Source: Scenedesmus sp. ARA3
Taxonomy: Eukaryota; Chlorophyta; Chlorophyceae; Sphaeropleales; Scenedesmaceae
Assembly (NCBI GenBank): GCA_004335835.1
Contig: RWJK01001113.1
Span: forward strand, 7,713 to 71,712
Direction of reading: 5' to 3'
DNA: 64,000 nucleotides
The position numbers and the translations under genes are program-made. The notes under the pieces were generated by a model that made no database searches, had not been told where the DNA came from, and saw only the letters and a list, made by a program, of their open reading frames with translations. Position 1 is the first letter of the stretch. Each line of letters opens with the position of its first letter. This document shows positions 1 through 10,589 of the stretch, piece by piece.

Positions 1-229
1 CGGCAGCAGCAGCAGCGGCAGCAGCAGCAGCAGCGGCAGCAGCAGCAGCGGCAGCAGCAGCAGTGGTAGCGCTACATATGGCCCAGGGGAGGGAAAGGTG
101 CCTTGCTTGGTGCAGGAGGTGAGCAGGCTGCAGTTGAAGCGGCGCAATGCAATTGTGGGCTTGTTTGTGCAGTCAAGGCTGCTGCTGGCTGGAACCAGCG
201 GCAGTGATCCTGTGGCCGGAGATGCAGAG

Positions 230-279
<50 letters not shown>

Positions 280-1729
280 TCTGCAAGAAGCAACGGCAAC
301 GGCACCACCAGCAGCAGCCGTCAAAGCAGTGGCAGCCGCAGATGCCGCAACAGCCGCCGCTGCAGGCGAAGCGGCAGGCAACACACCTGGTGGTCCAGCA
401 GGCAGGCTGGCAGCAGCATCAACGGCAGCTGCAGAAGCCAGTGCTGCTGCTGGTACTGCTGTTGGTCAGTCAGAGTCAACTGCTGGCCCACTGCAGCAGC
501 TCAAGCAGCAGTGGTCAGACCCGTTGCTGTGGCAGAAGGCTTTCCTCACTGTCAACGACCAGAAAACACTACTGCGAGAGCAGCAGAAGCTCAGGTTTGC
601 GCCGCAGGATCAGCAGCAGCAGCAGCAGCCAGTGCAGGCTGACATGCGCATTGTGTACAGCAGAAACTCTGACGCAGCTGAGCAGGCGGCATTTGCTGCT
701 GCTCTGACTGCTGCCCAGCAGAAATGGGCCAGTGCACATGCCTACGCAAAGAGGATACGGCAGTGTGCTACTGCGGCAGCAGCAGCGGGTGTGGTGCAGC
801 AGGCACTGGCTGCTGCGGGTGTACTGAACCGGCTGCAGCAGCTGCTGCCTGATGCTGCGCTGCTGGCCCTGGCTGGTGGCTTACCTGGCTGGCAGCAGCA
901 GCAGCAGCAGCGCACAGCACTGACGGCAGCGGCAGTGTGGCTGGCATCAGCAGCAGCAGAGGCAGCAGCACAGGGGCAGGTGCAGGCAGCAGCTGTGGAT
1001 GGGGCCTTGAGGGTTGAAAGTGAGCTGGCAGAGGAAGGACTGCAGTATGTCCAAGCAGTGCAGCAGCAGATGCAGCAGAAGCTGCAGCGTACAGCAAAAC
1101 TTTTGCTGCTTGAAGCAGCACCAGCAGTGAAGGTTGACACTGGCAAGCAGCAGCAGCCGCTGCGCACAGCAAAAGCACGATCGGTGAAGGCGCGCACTAA
1201 CAAGCAGCAGCAGCCGCAGCGCACAGCAAAAGCAGCTCAAGCAACAAAGGCACACTGCAACAAGCAGCAGCCGCAGCGCACACCCAAAGCAGCACCAGCG
1301 ACGAAGGCCCGCACTGGCAAGCGGCAGCAGCTGCAGCGCACAGCACAAGCATCACAAGCGGTGACGGCCCACACTGGCAAGCAGCAGCAGCCGCAGCGCA
1401 CAGCAACGGCAGCACAAGCATTGAAGACCCTGACGCCTAAAGAGCAACAGCTGCTACAGGCCCTCAACACAGCCTTGTGCCGCACCTTCCTGCACACCTT
1501 CGAGCAGCAGCAGCAGCCGGCGGCAGCGAGCAGCAGCACACCACAGCTCAACAGCCAGCAGCAGCCAATGCCGGTGTTTGTTGCTGCTGCAACAGCACTG
1601 CAGGGAGGCGCTGCTGCAAGTGCTGCTGCAGCAGCTGGCGATGCAGTGCTAGTGCATGATGGGCTGCGGCAGTCACAGCTGCAGCCTCCTGGTACTGTGC
1701 CAGCAGCAGCAGCAGAGCCAGCAGACACA

Positions 1730-1796
<67 letters not shown>

Positions 1797-4192
1797 GCAA
1801 CGCAGCAGGTGATGTGCAGCCGCTGCGGCGCAGCGCCCGCAAGCGCCCCAGGAAGATGGAGGAGGCAGCAGGAGCAGCAGCCCCAGCGGATGAACGGGCG
1901 CAGCAGCCAAACAAGAAAGCCAAAGCCACAGAATCAACCAAGGCAGGTAAGGTTCAGCCGTAGCTTGAAACTGGGAAACGTGGGTTTGTTTGAAAAACAG
2001 TTGAGCAGGAGCATTAGTGCTGCATGCGGGTGACAAGTCATTGCAGGATTGCTCGGCTGTTCTGCCGGAGCAAGCATGCGTCGTAGTTTTTGGCGCCAGT
2101 ATTGATGCTGTACTGCAAAAACTGGGATGTGGGCTCTGCTTGCCGACAACACTAATGCACATGTGCAGCAGTGGTAGGAGGTGTGAAGGCGCATGGGGTA
2201 TCCTCATTGTCACACACACACCCTCCCTTGATTTATGCGGGTGGCGAGTGATAAAACACCACACGTAGCTCATTCATCTTTTCATGTGCAGCATGCAAGC
2301 AGCACAGACTCTTGAGCATCTGCAGCAAGTCAGCAGCCCTGCTGCCACTTGCGCTGCTGCCTGCAGGGGCTGGCGCAGCTGCTGCTGCCGCTGCTGCTGC
2401 TGGATGCGGCTTGCTGGCGTGTGCAACTGCGACTATCAACAAACGCGAGATAACAGCGGAGGACCTCATGGCGGTGAGTCTAATGTATTCTCTGTACTGT
2501 TTGGTGCGTCTAATTCCAAACGTCAAACTGTTACTTTCGTTGTGTCTGATCTCAAACGTCAAACTGTTACTTTCGATTGGTACACGCTACATGCCTGAAG
2601 TTGTTGGTTCAAGTTTGGGCACAAGCTGCGTAGCCCTAACAGCAGCGAATGCCGTGTTGCGGCGGTGGGCCCGGCAGTCACCCTGTACCTCACCAACATA
2701 ACCCCGCTATGTATCAAACACCCTGCACCGCGACATGTTTAGATATATAGCTGTGTACAGCCGTTCCAGGTGCGCGCTGCTGCATTGAAGCTTGGTAACC
2801 GCAGCAGCACAAGACGGCGCTAGGACACAGGCAGCAGCAGCGGCAGGTATGTCCGTGACAATTACCCCATAGCTGCAACTTCAATGCCAAGCTGCGCTTG
2901 CTGCGCCATATGGCGCATTGAAGTTGCAGCTGTGGGGCATGCATGTGGTGTATGCTTGCAGGTCTTCCAACTAGACGCGGAAGCAGCACGGCTGAGCTGG
3001 TTTGTCAACAAGACAGCCCTCAATCCACTCCAACACCAACATGCTTTCCATGCTACGCCATGCACACGCCAACATGCTGTCCATGCTACGCCATGCACCA
3101 TACATGCTACGCCATACACCAACATGCTGTCCATGCTACGCCATGCACACGCCTGCGCGTGTTCCGCTTGGATGCAGAAGCAGCGCGGCTGAGCTTCAAC
3201 GTGCGCGAAGCCGCCTTCAACTGCTGTACGTGCAACAAACATGCCTGCAGGTTTTCCATCTGGATCAAAAAGCAGCGGCCTGCACCTTCGGCATGGGCGT
3301 GACAGCTCTTAAAACGGCGCTGCGAAAGAGCTTCGGCATCAAGCGCTGGCCCAGCCGCAAGTTTGCTCCGCTGCGCCGCGTGCTGCGCTACTATGATGCA
3401 GTGGGGCCTGCAGAGGACGCGGCATGGCTGCGGTGAGTGATGCACAGCTGCGCGATGGCTGCACCCCATGCGTATCAGCATGCTGCGCTGAGTCAAGTGC
3501 AGCTGCGCGATGGTTGCCTTCTGTTCGCATTAGCATGCTGCATGGTCCACATTTGCATCTGTGTGCGCGCCGTGTTGCGCTACCACGAGGCAGTGGGGTT
3601 TGAGCAAGATGCAGAGTGGCTGCGGTAAGTATGCACAGCTGCCTGATTGCCATGCTGACATGCGTCCTTGCATATCAGCGTGCTGCATGGTCGGCACGTG
3701 CATCTGTGTGCGCGGTGTGCTGCGCTACTACGGGGAAGCCCCATGTGCTGCACATGCAACCCTTTGTGCTGCTGCTGGTCTGCAGCACAGTATTTTCTTC
3801 AACGGCAACTCTGCCGCCGCCGCTGATGCTACTGCTGCTGCCGCTGCAGGGAGCTGGAGCAGCAGATGATGCTCAACCCCAACATCCCGCTGCGCGTCAA
3901 AGGGCAGACCCGCCGGGAGCGGCGCTACGCACAGCTGTACCGGGTGAGCATGGCTTGGAGCAACAGCACCTCACGTACGCGACATGCAGATATCTGTGCT
4001 GGTGCTGGTCCGCAGCACAGTACTTTCTTCAACGGCAACATACGCTGCTGATGATGCCGCCGCCGCCGCCGCCGCTGCTGCTGCTGCTACTGCTGCCGCT
4101 GCTGCTGCAGGGAGCTGGAGCAGCAGCTGATGCTTAAACCCAACATGCGGCTGCCTGTCAAAGGGAAGGGCCGCTACGTACAGGTCTACAGG
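1..4192 (+). CDS. RWP-RK domain transcription factor, 5' end beyond the window
   Basis: Proposed exons: <1-1946, 2292-2473, 3251-3432, then 3850-3943 or its alternative 4111-4192; the 3' end is not resolved. The frame is open to the left edge, so the start lies outside. The first exon is low-complexity Ala/Gln/Ser, with one Ala tract coded by GCA (about 232-282) and another by GCT (about 1731-1793). It has five or six copies of a basic 20-residue repeat (about 1130-1440, core GKQQQPQRTAKA) and a nuclear-signal-like stretch RRSARKRPRK near its end. Exons 2 and 3 join in phase to give KREITAEDLMA followed by VFHLDQKAAA, then SFGIKRWPSRKFAPLRR. This is the RWP-RK helix-turn-helix with its signature RWPxRK. 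Family knowledge: such factors bind DNA and control nitrogen responses or gamete/egg programmes in plants and algae. The target here is unknown. The family call is sure; the gene model is only partial. Confidence 0.8.
2962..3240 (+). repeat. Two extra copies of the RWP-RK exon start, with a minisatellite between them
   Basis: A copy at 2962 follows a good CAG acceptor and reads VFQLDAEAARLSWFVNKTAL. A second at about 3158 reads VFRLDAEAARLSFNVREAAF but has GCG instead of an AG acceptor. Both match the start of the real exon at 3251 (VFHLDQKAAA) and neither continues into the RWPSRK half. Between them (about 3034-3150) is a tandem array of about 33 bp units with the core catgctacgccatgcac. Splicing into the first copy would destroy the DNA-binding domain, so these are probably dead or regulatory exon copies. 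Confidence 0.75.
3570..3745 (+). repeat. Copies of the 3' end of the RWP-RK exon
   Basis: The exon ending at 3432 codes VLRYYDAVGPAEDAAWLR before GTGAGT. A diverged copy at about 3572-3627 codes VLRYHEAVGFEQDAEWLR and keeps a GTAAGT donor in the same phase. A shorter copy at about 3712-3735 keeps only VLRYYGEA. The upstream flank (tgcgcgatggttgc-like sequence) is duplicated as well, so the copied unit spans the exon end and some flank. Confidence 0.75.
4111..4192 (+). other. Alternative copy of an RWP-RK gene exon (possible mutually exclusive exon)
   Basis: Both 3850-3943 and 4111-4192 start after a (CTG)nCAG acceptor and end at a GTGAGC donor. They code RELEQQMMLNPNIPLRVKG and RELEQQLMLKPNMRLPVKG (first residue split across the junction). 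Lengths are 94 and 82 nt, both 1 more than a multiple of 3, so either one restores the frame but both together break it. This is the arithmetic of mutually exclusive exons. Two further fragments follow, at about 4268-4298 and 4403-4436 (AQLYR-like), where the donor GT has become GC. Confidence 0.6.
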
Positions 4193-5100
4193 GTGAGCTT
4201 GCAAGCATTGGGCACAGCACCGCATGTGTGCCACATGTGCAACCCCTTACCTGAGTACCGTATAGCTTGCGTATGGCACAGCTGTACCGGGCGAGCAGGG
4301 ATGCAGCACAACACCTCATGTGCAGCAGCCGCATAGGCACATGTGCAGCTGCTTACTAAGGGTGAGTACAGCATGGGGGCAGTTATGGTATCACGTAGCT
4401 GGTGCGCTACGCACAGCTAACTGTACAGGGCGAGTGTTGATGGCCACAGCAGCGCAGCATGTTCAGAGTGACCTGCCAGCTTCAAGTCAGGCCGCAGGCG
4501 CAGTGTGGCCTAGATGCAGCGGGTTGACGAGTGAGTGAGTGAGTGAGTGACTGCCCAGGCAGCTCTGCAGCTCCTGGCTAAGTTAAGGCTTAGCGGGTGT
4601 GTGTGGCCAGGGGCGTCGCCATGGTGCGGTTGCTACCTGTCACAGTCTCCGTGCCCGTCAGTTCATACCTAGCCTGCCAGCTGACTGCTGCCTCATGTGC
4701 TGCTGCCGCATGTGCTGCTGCCGCATGTGCTGCTGCCGCATGTGCTCCTCGCTGGAAGGTCAACGCCCAACTTTGCCCTGCTCTTGCTGTTTGCATTGTG
4801 TTTGCGCCTGCACAAGAGGCAGACGCGCAACAAGGAGCTGTACCCATGATCAATGCCAGGCTGAAAGAGCGAGGCGGCTGCAGCAGCAAGTCATTTAATC
4901 ATGTCTGTATAAACATAAACTACCCAACTAAGAAGATGCATCTTCAGCGTACGCACTTCGCAGTGCTGACTCGGACGTTCACAACTATGCCCCGTGGCTC
5001 TATTCACACCTGACAACAACGGACGAACGCTGGAAACGACTTCCTTTTGCACTTGAACCAGGTATTTTGTGCGCGCGCTGCCTGTCTACGCACGATCGCG
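4193..5100. other. Interval between the RWP-RK and GST genes
   Basis: Holds the decayed exon fragments noted above, a reverse copy of dispersed repeat R1 (4530-4620), a short repeat of the unit tgctgctgccgca (about 4694-4745), and otherwise no supportable gene. The last exon of the RWP-RK gene may lie here but cannot be recognised. Confidence 0.4.
4530..4620 (-). repeat. Dispersed repeat R1, truncated reverse copy
   Basis: Reads as the reverse complement of the R1 copies at 41357 and 50178. Shared landmarks are GAGTGAGTGAGTGA at the outer end, the near-palindrome cccaggcagctctgcagctc, a core like taagttaaggctta, and ggccaggggcg. The flank that pairs with the first hairpin in the other copies is missing here. 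Confidence 0.85.
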
Positions 5101-8100
5101 ATGGAAGCGGCAACAGCATCTCCACACGCAGCATCAGATGTGCTGAAGCTCAAGTACTTCGATCTCTCTGGATTCGGAGGCTTATCAGGAAGAGGAGGCA
5201 GCGTCCGATTCTTCCTGCTTGCCAATGGCATACCGTGAGTGCCAGCATGAGTCCATCCAAGTCAGTTTGCAGAGAGCAGCAGCGCTGCTAGCAGCACTGC
5301 TGCTTGGTTGTCGCCTCGCCAGCCAGCACTATTAAGCACAGCAAGCACTTATATGGAGACGTGCATGTGATCTTTGAGTATAATTGCACCTGTCTATGCG
5401 ACTTTCGGCCGGGATCTGCCACATGGACGCAGGGTGATCCATGCACCGGCGGCAACTTTGGATTCCTGCTGTTACTGCTGACCCTGCTGTTATGCACCAG
5501 GTTCACTGAGGAGGTGGTGTGCAGCACATTGCGAACAGCCTGAAAATGCTGGACGTTGATATTGCACTGCTTTCTGCCTGTTATGTGCCAGGTTCACCAA
5601 GGAGGTGTGGACAACCATTGCGCACAACCTGCATTTGCTGGCTGTTTGTTTTTTATGGCTTCTTGCTGTTATGCGCAGGTTCACTGAGGAGGTGGTGGAC
5701 TGGGCTGGCTGGGGTGCTGGCCTGAAGCAAGAGGCCATGGCTTCAGGTGCGCATTTTGCTGTATGGCCGCAGCAGCAGCAGCACCAGCGCCACCACCAGC
5801 GCCAGCACCAGCACGAGCACTAACAGCAGCAGCAGCAGCTAAATTGTGGCATGGCCTCAGGGGCGGAGCGTTTGGAGTGCTTGCCTGGGGGGTGGCTGTG
5901 CTAGAAGTGCTGTTGTAGCAGCAGTAGCAGCAGCATTAGCAGCAGCACCTGAATCCGGGCATGACTTCAGGGGAGGAGGTGTTGGGGTGCTGGCCTGGGG
6001 CCCACTGTACCTCAGGCGCGCATAGCGTTGTATGGCCTCAGGGTGTAATAACAATAATCATATATATCTCTGGACTGGTGTACGTGCAGCTGCTGAATGC
6101 TGTGATCACAGTCGCGAAAGCTTGCATCATTCAGCCAACAGGTTTTGGAGCACCTGGCATGGTTCGGCAGCGCCTGGCAGGGTCCTAGATGGAGCGCCTG
6201 GCAGGGTCCTAGATGGAAGTATGTTGTGTGCCTAGCTGGTGGTGCGTGACACATGCCTGGGTGCGAGTCCTGCACCAAGTGCATGCCACAGCTTGAAAGG
6301 CCTACTCATGCGTTGAATCAAAGGACATGCTGCGCTGGTGCCACCAACACTGGCAGTGCTGTGATAAGTGCCAGCTGCAATCTGCTGCAGGAGAGAGCCC
6401 TACCGGCCACTTGCAGCTGCCACTTGATGCGCTTCCACGACTCGAGTAGTTTGCCTAGTTCAGTTTGCTGTCCTCGCTGCATCTGCTGCAGGAGAAAGCC
6501 CCACCGGCCACTTGCCGCTGGTCTACCTTCCCGGCAGCAGCAGCAGCAGCCCGCCGCTGCTGGAGACGTTTGCCATTCTGCGGCGGCTGGCGAAGCGAGA
6601 TGGGCAGTATGGGACTGACGAGGAGAGGGACTACGCTGCTGATGTGGCGGCTGATGCAACAGTGGAATTCAGGTGGGGGCAGCTTCGAAGGCTGCTTGTG
6701 AGGCTGTGTGTGTGAAGGGTGCTGTGACAGCTGATGGGGGCGGAGGATTTAGGTGGGGGTGGCGCAAGGTTGGCATCTTTCAAGGCTTCCTGTGAGGCTT
6801 GTGTGTGAAGGTACTGCGGTGGCTCTTGAAGCGTGCTGGGCAGTACGGCAAAGACGAGGAGAGGGATTATGCTGCTGATGTGGCGGCTGATGCAGCAGTG
6901 GAGTTTAGGTGGGGTTGAGTTTGCGAGGCTTCTTGTGATGCTGTGTATGTGACGGGTGCTGTCGCGGGTCTTAAAGCGTGCCGGGCAGTATGGGGCTGAT
7001 GAGGAGAGGGACTACGCTGCTGATGTGGCGGCTGATGCAACAGTGGACTTCAGGTGGGGGTGGTTTTCTGAGGCTTTTTGTGATGCTGTGTCTGTGACGG
7101 GTGCTGTCCGTATGCAAAGCGTGCTGGGCAGTACGGGATTGAGGAGAGGGACTATGCTGCTGATGTGGCGGCTGATTCAACCGTGGAGTTCAGGTGAATG
7201 CTGCACACAATCAAGTAGGGTGCAACAGCTTTTGCATATAGAGGGGTGGGTGGATGGCTGCCGTTTCATTTGTGACGTGTGCAGCCAGTTACGCAGCTGG
7301 TATGTTGATGTTGCCCCGTTGCCGCCGCCACCGCCACTGCTGCTGCTGCTGCTGCTGCTGCTGCGGCAGCAGGCCTGCCCTCCTTGACTCAGCATTTGGC
7401 GGCCCTGACGCAAAACTCGCCTACACATCCTCCCCAAAGAATCTCCCCCACTTCTGCACTGCACGAACCTGTGCTGCCGCTGCCCCCGCTGATATGCTGC
7501 TGCTGCTGCCACAGGCGTGTCCTCTTTCAATCCGTGTTTGGCGGACCAAACACAGAGAACGCCTACAAAACCTCTCCACAGCAGCATCTTAACCTTACAT
7601 CAAAACTCTCATCACCAACCTTGCTGCTTCTGTTGCTGCTGCTACTGTTGTGCAGGGCTGCCCTCCTCGACTCTGCTTTTAGCGGCCCCGACACAAATCT
7701 TGTCTACACATCCTCCCCTGACAAGCGCCCGCAATTCTACAAAGTCATGTGTAACAACATCATGCATACCCTGCTGCAGCTGCAGACACCATGATGCTAC
7801 AGCCTGTGTGTGCCACATCGCATGCATGGATCAATGCTGCTTCTGCTGCTGCTGCTGCTGTGCAGATCTGCTCTGCTCGACTCAGCCTTTGGCGGCCCCG
7901 ACGGAAAACTCGCCTACACATCCTCCCCTGACAAGCGCCCGTACTTCTACAAAGTCATGGAGGCCCTGCTGCAGCGCTTCGGCAGCAGCAGCAGCCACAC
8001 TGTCGGCAGCAGTGCATCCTTTGCTGATGCAGTCGTGTTTGCAGTGCTGTGGGACGATGTGGCGGTGCATGGGCATGATGGGGATCTGTGGGCGGCAAAC

Positions 8101-8193
8101 CCTAGGCTTTTGGGGTTCTTCAGGGCTTATCTGGCGCAGCCGGCAGTGCTGGGTTGGTGCAAAGGGGCCCGGCCAGACTTGCTGAAAGAGTGA
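5101..8193 (+). CDS. Glutathione S-transferase, sigma-like, 236 aa
   Basis: Exons 5101-5234, 5679-5746, 6492-6672 and 7866-8193 join to 711 nt, a complete 236-aa frame. The N-terminal thioredoxin-like domain starts LKLKYFDLSGFGGLSGRGG; Tyr19 is placed like the catalytic Tyr of sigma-class GSTs, and FFLLANGIPFTEEVV follows. SPTGHLPLVYL corresponds to the cis-Pro region and LLETFAILRRLAKR to the glutathione-binding [ES]S.AI..YLA segment. The C-terminal all-helical domain runs from about residue 115 (DEERDYAADVAADATVEFR) to SFADAVVFAVLWDDVAVHG and the stop. Family role: cytosolic conjugation of glutathione to electrophiles, or peroxide reduction. The ATG at 5101 puts the usual few residues before the first beta strand. 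Each intron is filled with copies of adjacent exons, so isoforms are possible. Confidence 0.85.
5501..5625 (+). repeat. Two copies of the start of GST exon 2
   Basis: Acceptor-anchored copies at 5501 (FTEEVV, CAG acceptor) and 5592 (FTKEVW, CAG acceptor) precede the real exon at 5679 (FTEEVVDWAGWGAG). All three share the upstream tract ending tgttatg(c/t)(g/a)c(c)ag. Only the third continues into a full exon with a donor. Confidence 0.8.
5845..6050 (+). repeat. Decayed copies of the end of GST exon 2
   Basis: Segments at about 5845-5895 and 5950-6043 repeat the real exon end (gcatggcttcag with a nearby ggtgctggcctg) and the following intron (gcgcat...gtatggcc). The donor GT is lost in both, so they are not usable exons. 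Confidence 0.65.
6391..6435 (+). repeat. Copy of the start of GST exon 3
   Basis: After an atctgctgcag-like acceptor it codes GESPTGHLQLPL, matching GESPTGHLPLVY of the real exon that starts at 6492, and then diverges into non-coding sequence. Confidence 0.75.
6815..7197 (+). repeat. Three copies of the end of GST exon 3
   Basis: Copies end at about 6908, 7052 and 7193. Each repeats the coding of YAADVAADATVEFR (variants AAVEFR, ATVDFR, STVEFR) and keeps a GGTGGGG or GGTGAAT donor-like sequence. The period is about 140-160 bp, including intron flank that reads gaggctttttgtgatgctg in several units. Confidence 0.8.
7373..7750 (+). repeat. Three copies of the start of GST exon 4
   Basis: Acceptor-anchored copies begin at 7373 (ALLDSAFGGPDAKLAYTSSP), 7515 (a diverged VFGGPNTENAYKTSP) and 7656 (ALLDSAFSGPDTNLVYTSSP). 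All precede the real exon at 7866. Each has a CTG-rich tract and CAG just upstream. The third is nearly intact up to FYKVM. Confidence 0.85.
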
Positions 8194-8224
8194 TTGCTTC
8201 TGAGCGCATGCTGCGCTTCAGCAG

Positions 8225-8467
8225 CAGCAGCAGCTAGCTGTCAGCAGCAGTGCATCCTTTGCTGATGCTGTCGTGTTTGCAGTGCTGTGGGATGATTTGG
8301 CGGTGCATGGCCATGATGAGGCGCTGTGGGGCTCGAATCCTGGGCTCGCGGGTTTCTTCAGGGCTTATGCGGCACAGCCGGCTGTGCTGGGCTGGTGCAA
8401 AGGGGCCAGGCCAGACTTGCTGACAAAGTGACTGCTGATGAAAGCATGCTGCGCTTCAGCAGCAGCG

Positions 8468-8515
<48 letters not shown>

Positions 8516-9660
8516 ATGCAGTTGGCAGCAGTGCATCCTTTGCTGATGCTGTCGTGTTTGCAGTGCTGTGGGACGATGTGACGGTGCATGGCCATGATGA
8601 GGCGCTGTGGGGTTCAGACCTTGGCCTTGCAGGATGTTTCAAGGCTTACCTGGCACAGCGGCCTGTGCTGTGGTGATGCAAAGGTGCCAGACCTGACCTG
8701 TGTGACCGTGCGGCAGCAGCATCAAACCTGTGAAGCCAGGCCCAGGGGCCTACAGCACTATAAGGATGTGTGTAAGCTGCACTGCAGCGCACAGTACAGC
8801 ATCAGGCACACACTTTTGTGCTAGGTGCTGTGGGACGATGTGGCGGTGCATGGGCATGATCAGGCGCTGTGGGGCTCCAATCCTGGGCTTGCGGGGTTCT
8901 TCAGGGCTTACCTGGAGCAGCCGGCGGTGCTGGGCTGGTGCAAGGGCGCTAGGCCTGACCTGTGTGATGGCGCGGCAGCAGCACAGGTGTGAGAGTTGCT
9001 GCTTTGATAGCCTGCTTGCCTTGTTGGGCAAGTGTGATTGGCGGAGTGTTTGCAGTGCTGTTGGATGATATGGCGGTGCATGGCCATGATGCGGCGCTAT
9101 GGGGTTCGAATCCTGGGCTGGCAGGGTTCTTCAGGGCTTACCTGGCACAGCCGGCGGTGCTGGGCTGGTGCAAAGTGGCCCGGCCAGACCTCCTGAAAGA
9201 GTGATTGCTGTTGAATGGATGCTGGCCTTCAGCAGCAGCACCAGCTAGCTGTCAGCAGCAGTGCATCCTTTGTTGATGCTGTCGCGTTTGCAGTGCTGTG
9301 AAACGACGTGGCGGTGCATGGGCATGATAAGACGCTGTGGGCGGCAAACCCTGGGCGTGAAAGGTTTTTCCAGGCTTACTTGGCACAGCCGGCGGTGCTC
9401 GGCTGGTGCAGGGCCGGCAGGCCTGACCTGTGTGATGGTGCTGCCGCAGCGCAGGCGTGAGAACTGCTGTTCTGATAGCCTGCTTGCGGTTTTAGGCATG
9501 TGTATTTGACGGAGTGGTCCCAGTGCTGTTGGACGATGTGGCGGTGCATGGGCATGATGAGGCGCTGTGGGGTTCAAACCCTAGGCTGAAAGGGTTCCTT
9601 CACGACGTACCTGGCACAGCCGGCGGTGCTGGGCTAGTGCAGGGCTGGCAGGCTTGTCTT
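8225..9660 (+). repeat. Six further copies of the GST terminal exon
   Basis: Downstream of the stop at 8193 lie copies of the C-terminal coding segment, beginning at about 8240, 8520, 8825, 9045, 9258 and 9520. Each codes VFAVLWDDVAVHGHDEALWG-like sequence followed by FFRAYLAQPAVLGWCKGARP-like sequence. Several keep an open frame to a stop. The copy at 8520 ends early (PVLW then stop), that at 9258 has a stop just before NDVAVHGHD, and the last is frameshifted. None has an N-terminal domain, so they are terminal-exon copies or pseudo-exons, not separate GST genes. Confidence 0.85.
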
Positions 9661-10589
9661 GTATGACTCATATTGCCATGATGGCGCGGCAGCAGCAGTG
9701 TTACAGGTGTGAGAGCTGTTGGTGTGCTGCTATGGTGACCTTATGACAGTGCTGGGCATACGTCCCCGGCCAATGTACACCATGCAGCAGCTGTGGCGCA
9801 CCTGTTTGTGTGCTGCAGCAGCTGAACCACACCTGTGAGTGTGCTGCAGCAGTTGCGCCTCACAGGCGTGTGTGATCAACTCCCAAACAAGCAAGGCTGC
9901 CTGCGGGTTGCTTCCATTGTTGACTCACTTGCGCCAAGGAGGTTATGATTGTAGGCATGAGAGCCTACGTAGCAGCCTGAGGTCGCTGTACGCATGGTAT
10001 TGCAGGAGCCGTGCAAGTGGCGCCGCCATGTTGCTTGAGCCATGCATGAGTCACCGCGAGTCAGCACTGCGGCAGGCCCGCTGGCGGTGCACAGTGCGTC
10101 ACTGCTGCTGTAGCTGTGACCATTGTGGCCGCAACAGAGGCGAAGGCTGTTTCCGTGCAATCCTTGTATTACTCAGTTGCAACTTTCAATGGTTGAAACG
10201 CAGTTGTCGGTTTTGATGGCACTGAGTGCAGGTACACAGCCTGGTCATGCAGGCCCTGAGGATAGGCTGAGATGTTGGGGTGCGCTCCTGGCCTCCGTGG
10301 TGAGGAGGTGGCAGACCTCTGACACGTTCAATTCAAGTCGCTATCAAATGGATCTCGAATGTAATTCAGTTGATGACGTGGGCAACGTGAGATGCGGGGG
10401 CTCAGGTTGTCACGTTGTGTTGTAGTGGTTGGGGCTTTGAGGGCAGCACTGCTTTGAGGGCAGCACTGCTGTGCAGACATGCAACATGTTGGATGCAGTT
10501 AATTACAAAAGCTCCAAAGTCAGGAATTGCGCTGGCAATATCGCATTTCGTCGACGCTGCTGAGCATATCGCACCTGTCCATGCAGTAA
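9661..10589. other. No gene recognised
   Basis: Between the last GST exon copy and ISCA1. It contains a short internal duplication (tttgagggcagcactgct, about 10436-10470). No exon with convincing splice sites or family similarity was found on either strand. The ISCA1 promoter should lie at its right end. Confidence 0.4.

Noticed and set aside
98..98. Start of the first gene at 98
   Set aside because: The codon is GTG and the frame is open to base 2; the true start lies outside the window.
4741..4845. Short hydrophobic segment FALLLLFALCLRLHKRQTRN with stop, as a membrane-protein C-terminus
   Set aside because: Only about 30 codons, an in-frame stop just upstream, and no phase-compatible exon; could be chance.
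8325..9120. tRNA T-loop-like sequence GGTTCGAATCC / GGCTCGAATCC
   Set aside because: It occurs in each GST terminal-exon copy where it codes WGSNPGLAG; no acceptor stem or anticodon arm fits around it.
8240..9210. Separate GST genes for each C-terminal copy
   Set aside because: None has the thioredoxin-like N-terminal domain; all are terminal-exon copies behind one complete gene.
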